DNA from: Acidimicrobiaceae bacterium
GTDB lineage: Bacteria > Actinomycetota > Acidimicrobiia > Acidimicrobiales > Bog-793
Direction: 5' to 3'
Length of the DNA: 6,336 nucleotides
NCBI GenBank assembly: GCA_003170375.1
Contig: PMZN01000032.1
Coordinates: 1,758 to 8,093, forward strand
Below, in pieces: positions 6,047-6,336 of the stretch. Position numbers and translations under genes: made by a program. The stretch's first letter is position 1; the number at the start of each line of letters is the position of its first letter. The notes beneath the pieces were generated by a model. That model was not told where the DNA came from, did not search any database, and was given only the letters and a program-made list of their open reading frames with translations.

Positions 6047-6336
6047 ATGGATATCCCGCAGGACCTGAGATACACCGCTGACCACGAGTGGGCGCGCCTC
6101 GAGGACGCCAAGGTCAGAGTCGGCCTCACCGACTTCGCCCAGGAAGCCCTCGGAGACATCGTGTTCGTCCAACTGCCCTCGGTCGGCGACCATGTCGTTC
6201 GGGGCGGAGAGCTCGGCGAGGTCGAATCGACCAAGTCGGTCTCGCAGGTGTACGCGCCTGTTGGCGGGACCGTGGTCGAGGTGAACACCTCGCTGACCGG
6301 ACAGCCGGAGCAAATCAACACCGACGCCTATGGGGA
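6047..6336 (+). CDS. gcvH: Glycine cleavage system H protein (3'-truncated by window end)
   Basis: The first 96 codons of the lipoyl carrier protein that shuttles the aminomethyl group between the P, T and L proteins of the glycine cleavage complex in the cytoplasm. Family marks are YTADHEWARLE (9-19), VGLTDFAQEALGDIVFVQLP (25-44), VGD (46-48) and the lipoylation site ESTKSVS with K63. APVGGTVVEVN (70-80) and the start of the INTDAYG block (90-96) follow. Family members have about 125-130 residues, so roughly 30 lie beyond the edge. ATG 6047 has a proper Shine-Dalgarno, and the N terminus matches the usual length. The gene follows its own -10 element and a mini-ORF rather than being joined to the fusion gene upstream. 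In mycobacteria gcvH also lies near a pgsA gene and is followed by the FHA protein GarA, as recalled. Confidence 0.95.
   Translation, partial: MDIPQDLRYTADHEWARLEDAKVRVGLTDFAQEALGDIVFVQLPSVGDHVVRGGELGEVESTKSVSQVYAPVGGTVVEVNTSLTGQPEQINTDAYG

Noticed and set aside
1..6336. CRISPR arrays, tRNA/rRNA genes, insertion sequences, phage genes
   Set aside because: No direct-repeat arrays, cloverleaf or rRNA segments, transposase motifs or terminal repeats were found; the window is core-genome-like.

Overview
The window is GC-rich and densely coding. Codon use is strongly GC3-biased, GTG and TTG starts are common, and several genes seem to lack a leader. Together with the gene content this points to an actinomycetote, perhaps the Acidimicrobiia. 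That placement is an inference from style and neighbourhood, not from a marker gene.

Left part (1-2686): a small SRPBCC-fold protein is read leftward (8-448). A 200-base divergent spacer separates it from a rightward soluble sensor kinase (661-2172) with PAS, GAF, HisKA_3 and HATPase domains, close in its kinase core to DevS/DosT. Next comes a small FMN-binding-split-barrel protein of the pyridoxamine-oxidase-like type (2267-2686). In mycobacteria proteins of this type belong to the DevR/DosR hypoxia regulon. A DevR-box-like palindrome lies ahead of the flavoprotein gene, about 43 bases before its GTG. The PAS domain of the kinase carries a His at the position of the FixL haem ligand. The working reading is a redox- or oxygen-sensing unit; no response regulator is inside the window.

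Middle part (2793-5920): a CDP-alcohol phosphatidyltransferase (PgsA type) overlaps by 4 bases a large fusion protein. The fusion has an NTP-transferase domain, a left-handed beta-helix and a phosphohexomutase-like region. The nucleotidyltransferase half looks active. The mutase half has lost the catalytic Ser, the sugar-binding Glu and the phosphate-binding loop, so the usual 'bifunctional guanylyltransferase/phosphomannomutase' label is doubtful. The pair suggests coupled supply of phospholipid and sugar nucleotide for the cell envelope. A GC-rich hairpin directly after the stop closes this unit.

Right end (5977-6336): a clear TANNNT -10 element is followed at 7 bases by a 17-codon GTG mini-ORF. 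Its stop lies 3 bases before, and in frame with, the ATG of gcvH, the lipoyl carrier of the glycine cleavage system, which is cut by the window edge. The pgsA-to-gcvH order recalls the mycobacterial pgsA2...gcvH-garA region. The same -10/7-base/GTG layout occurs before pgsA, so leaderless translation is a recurring theme here.
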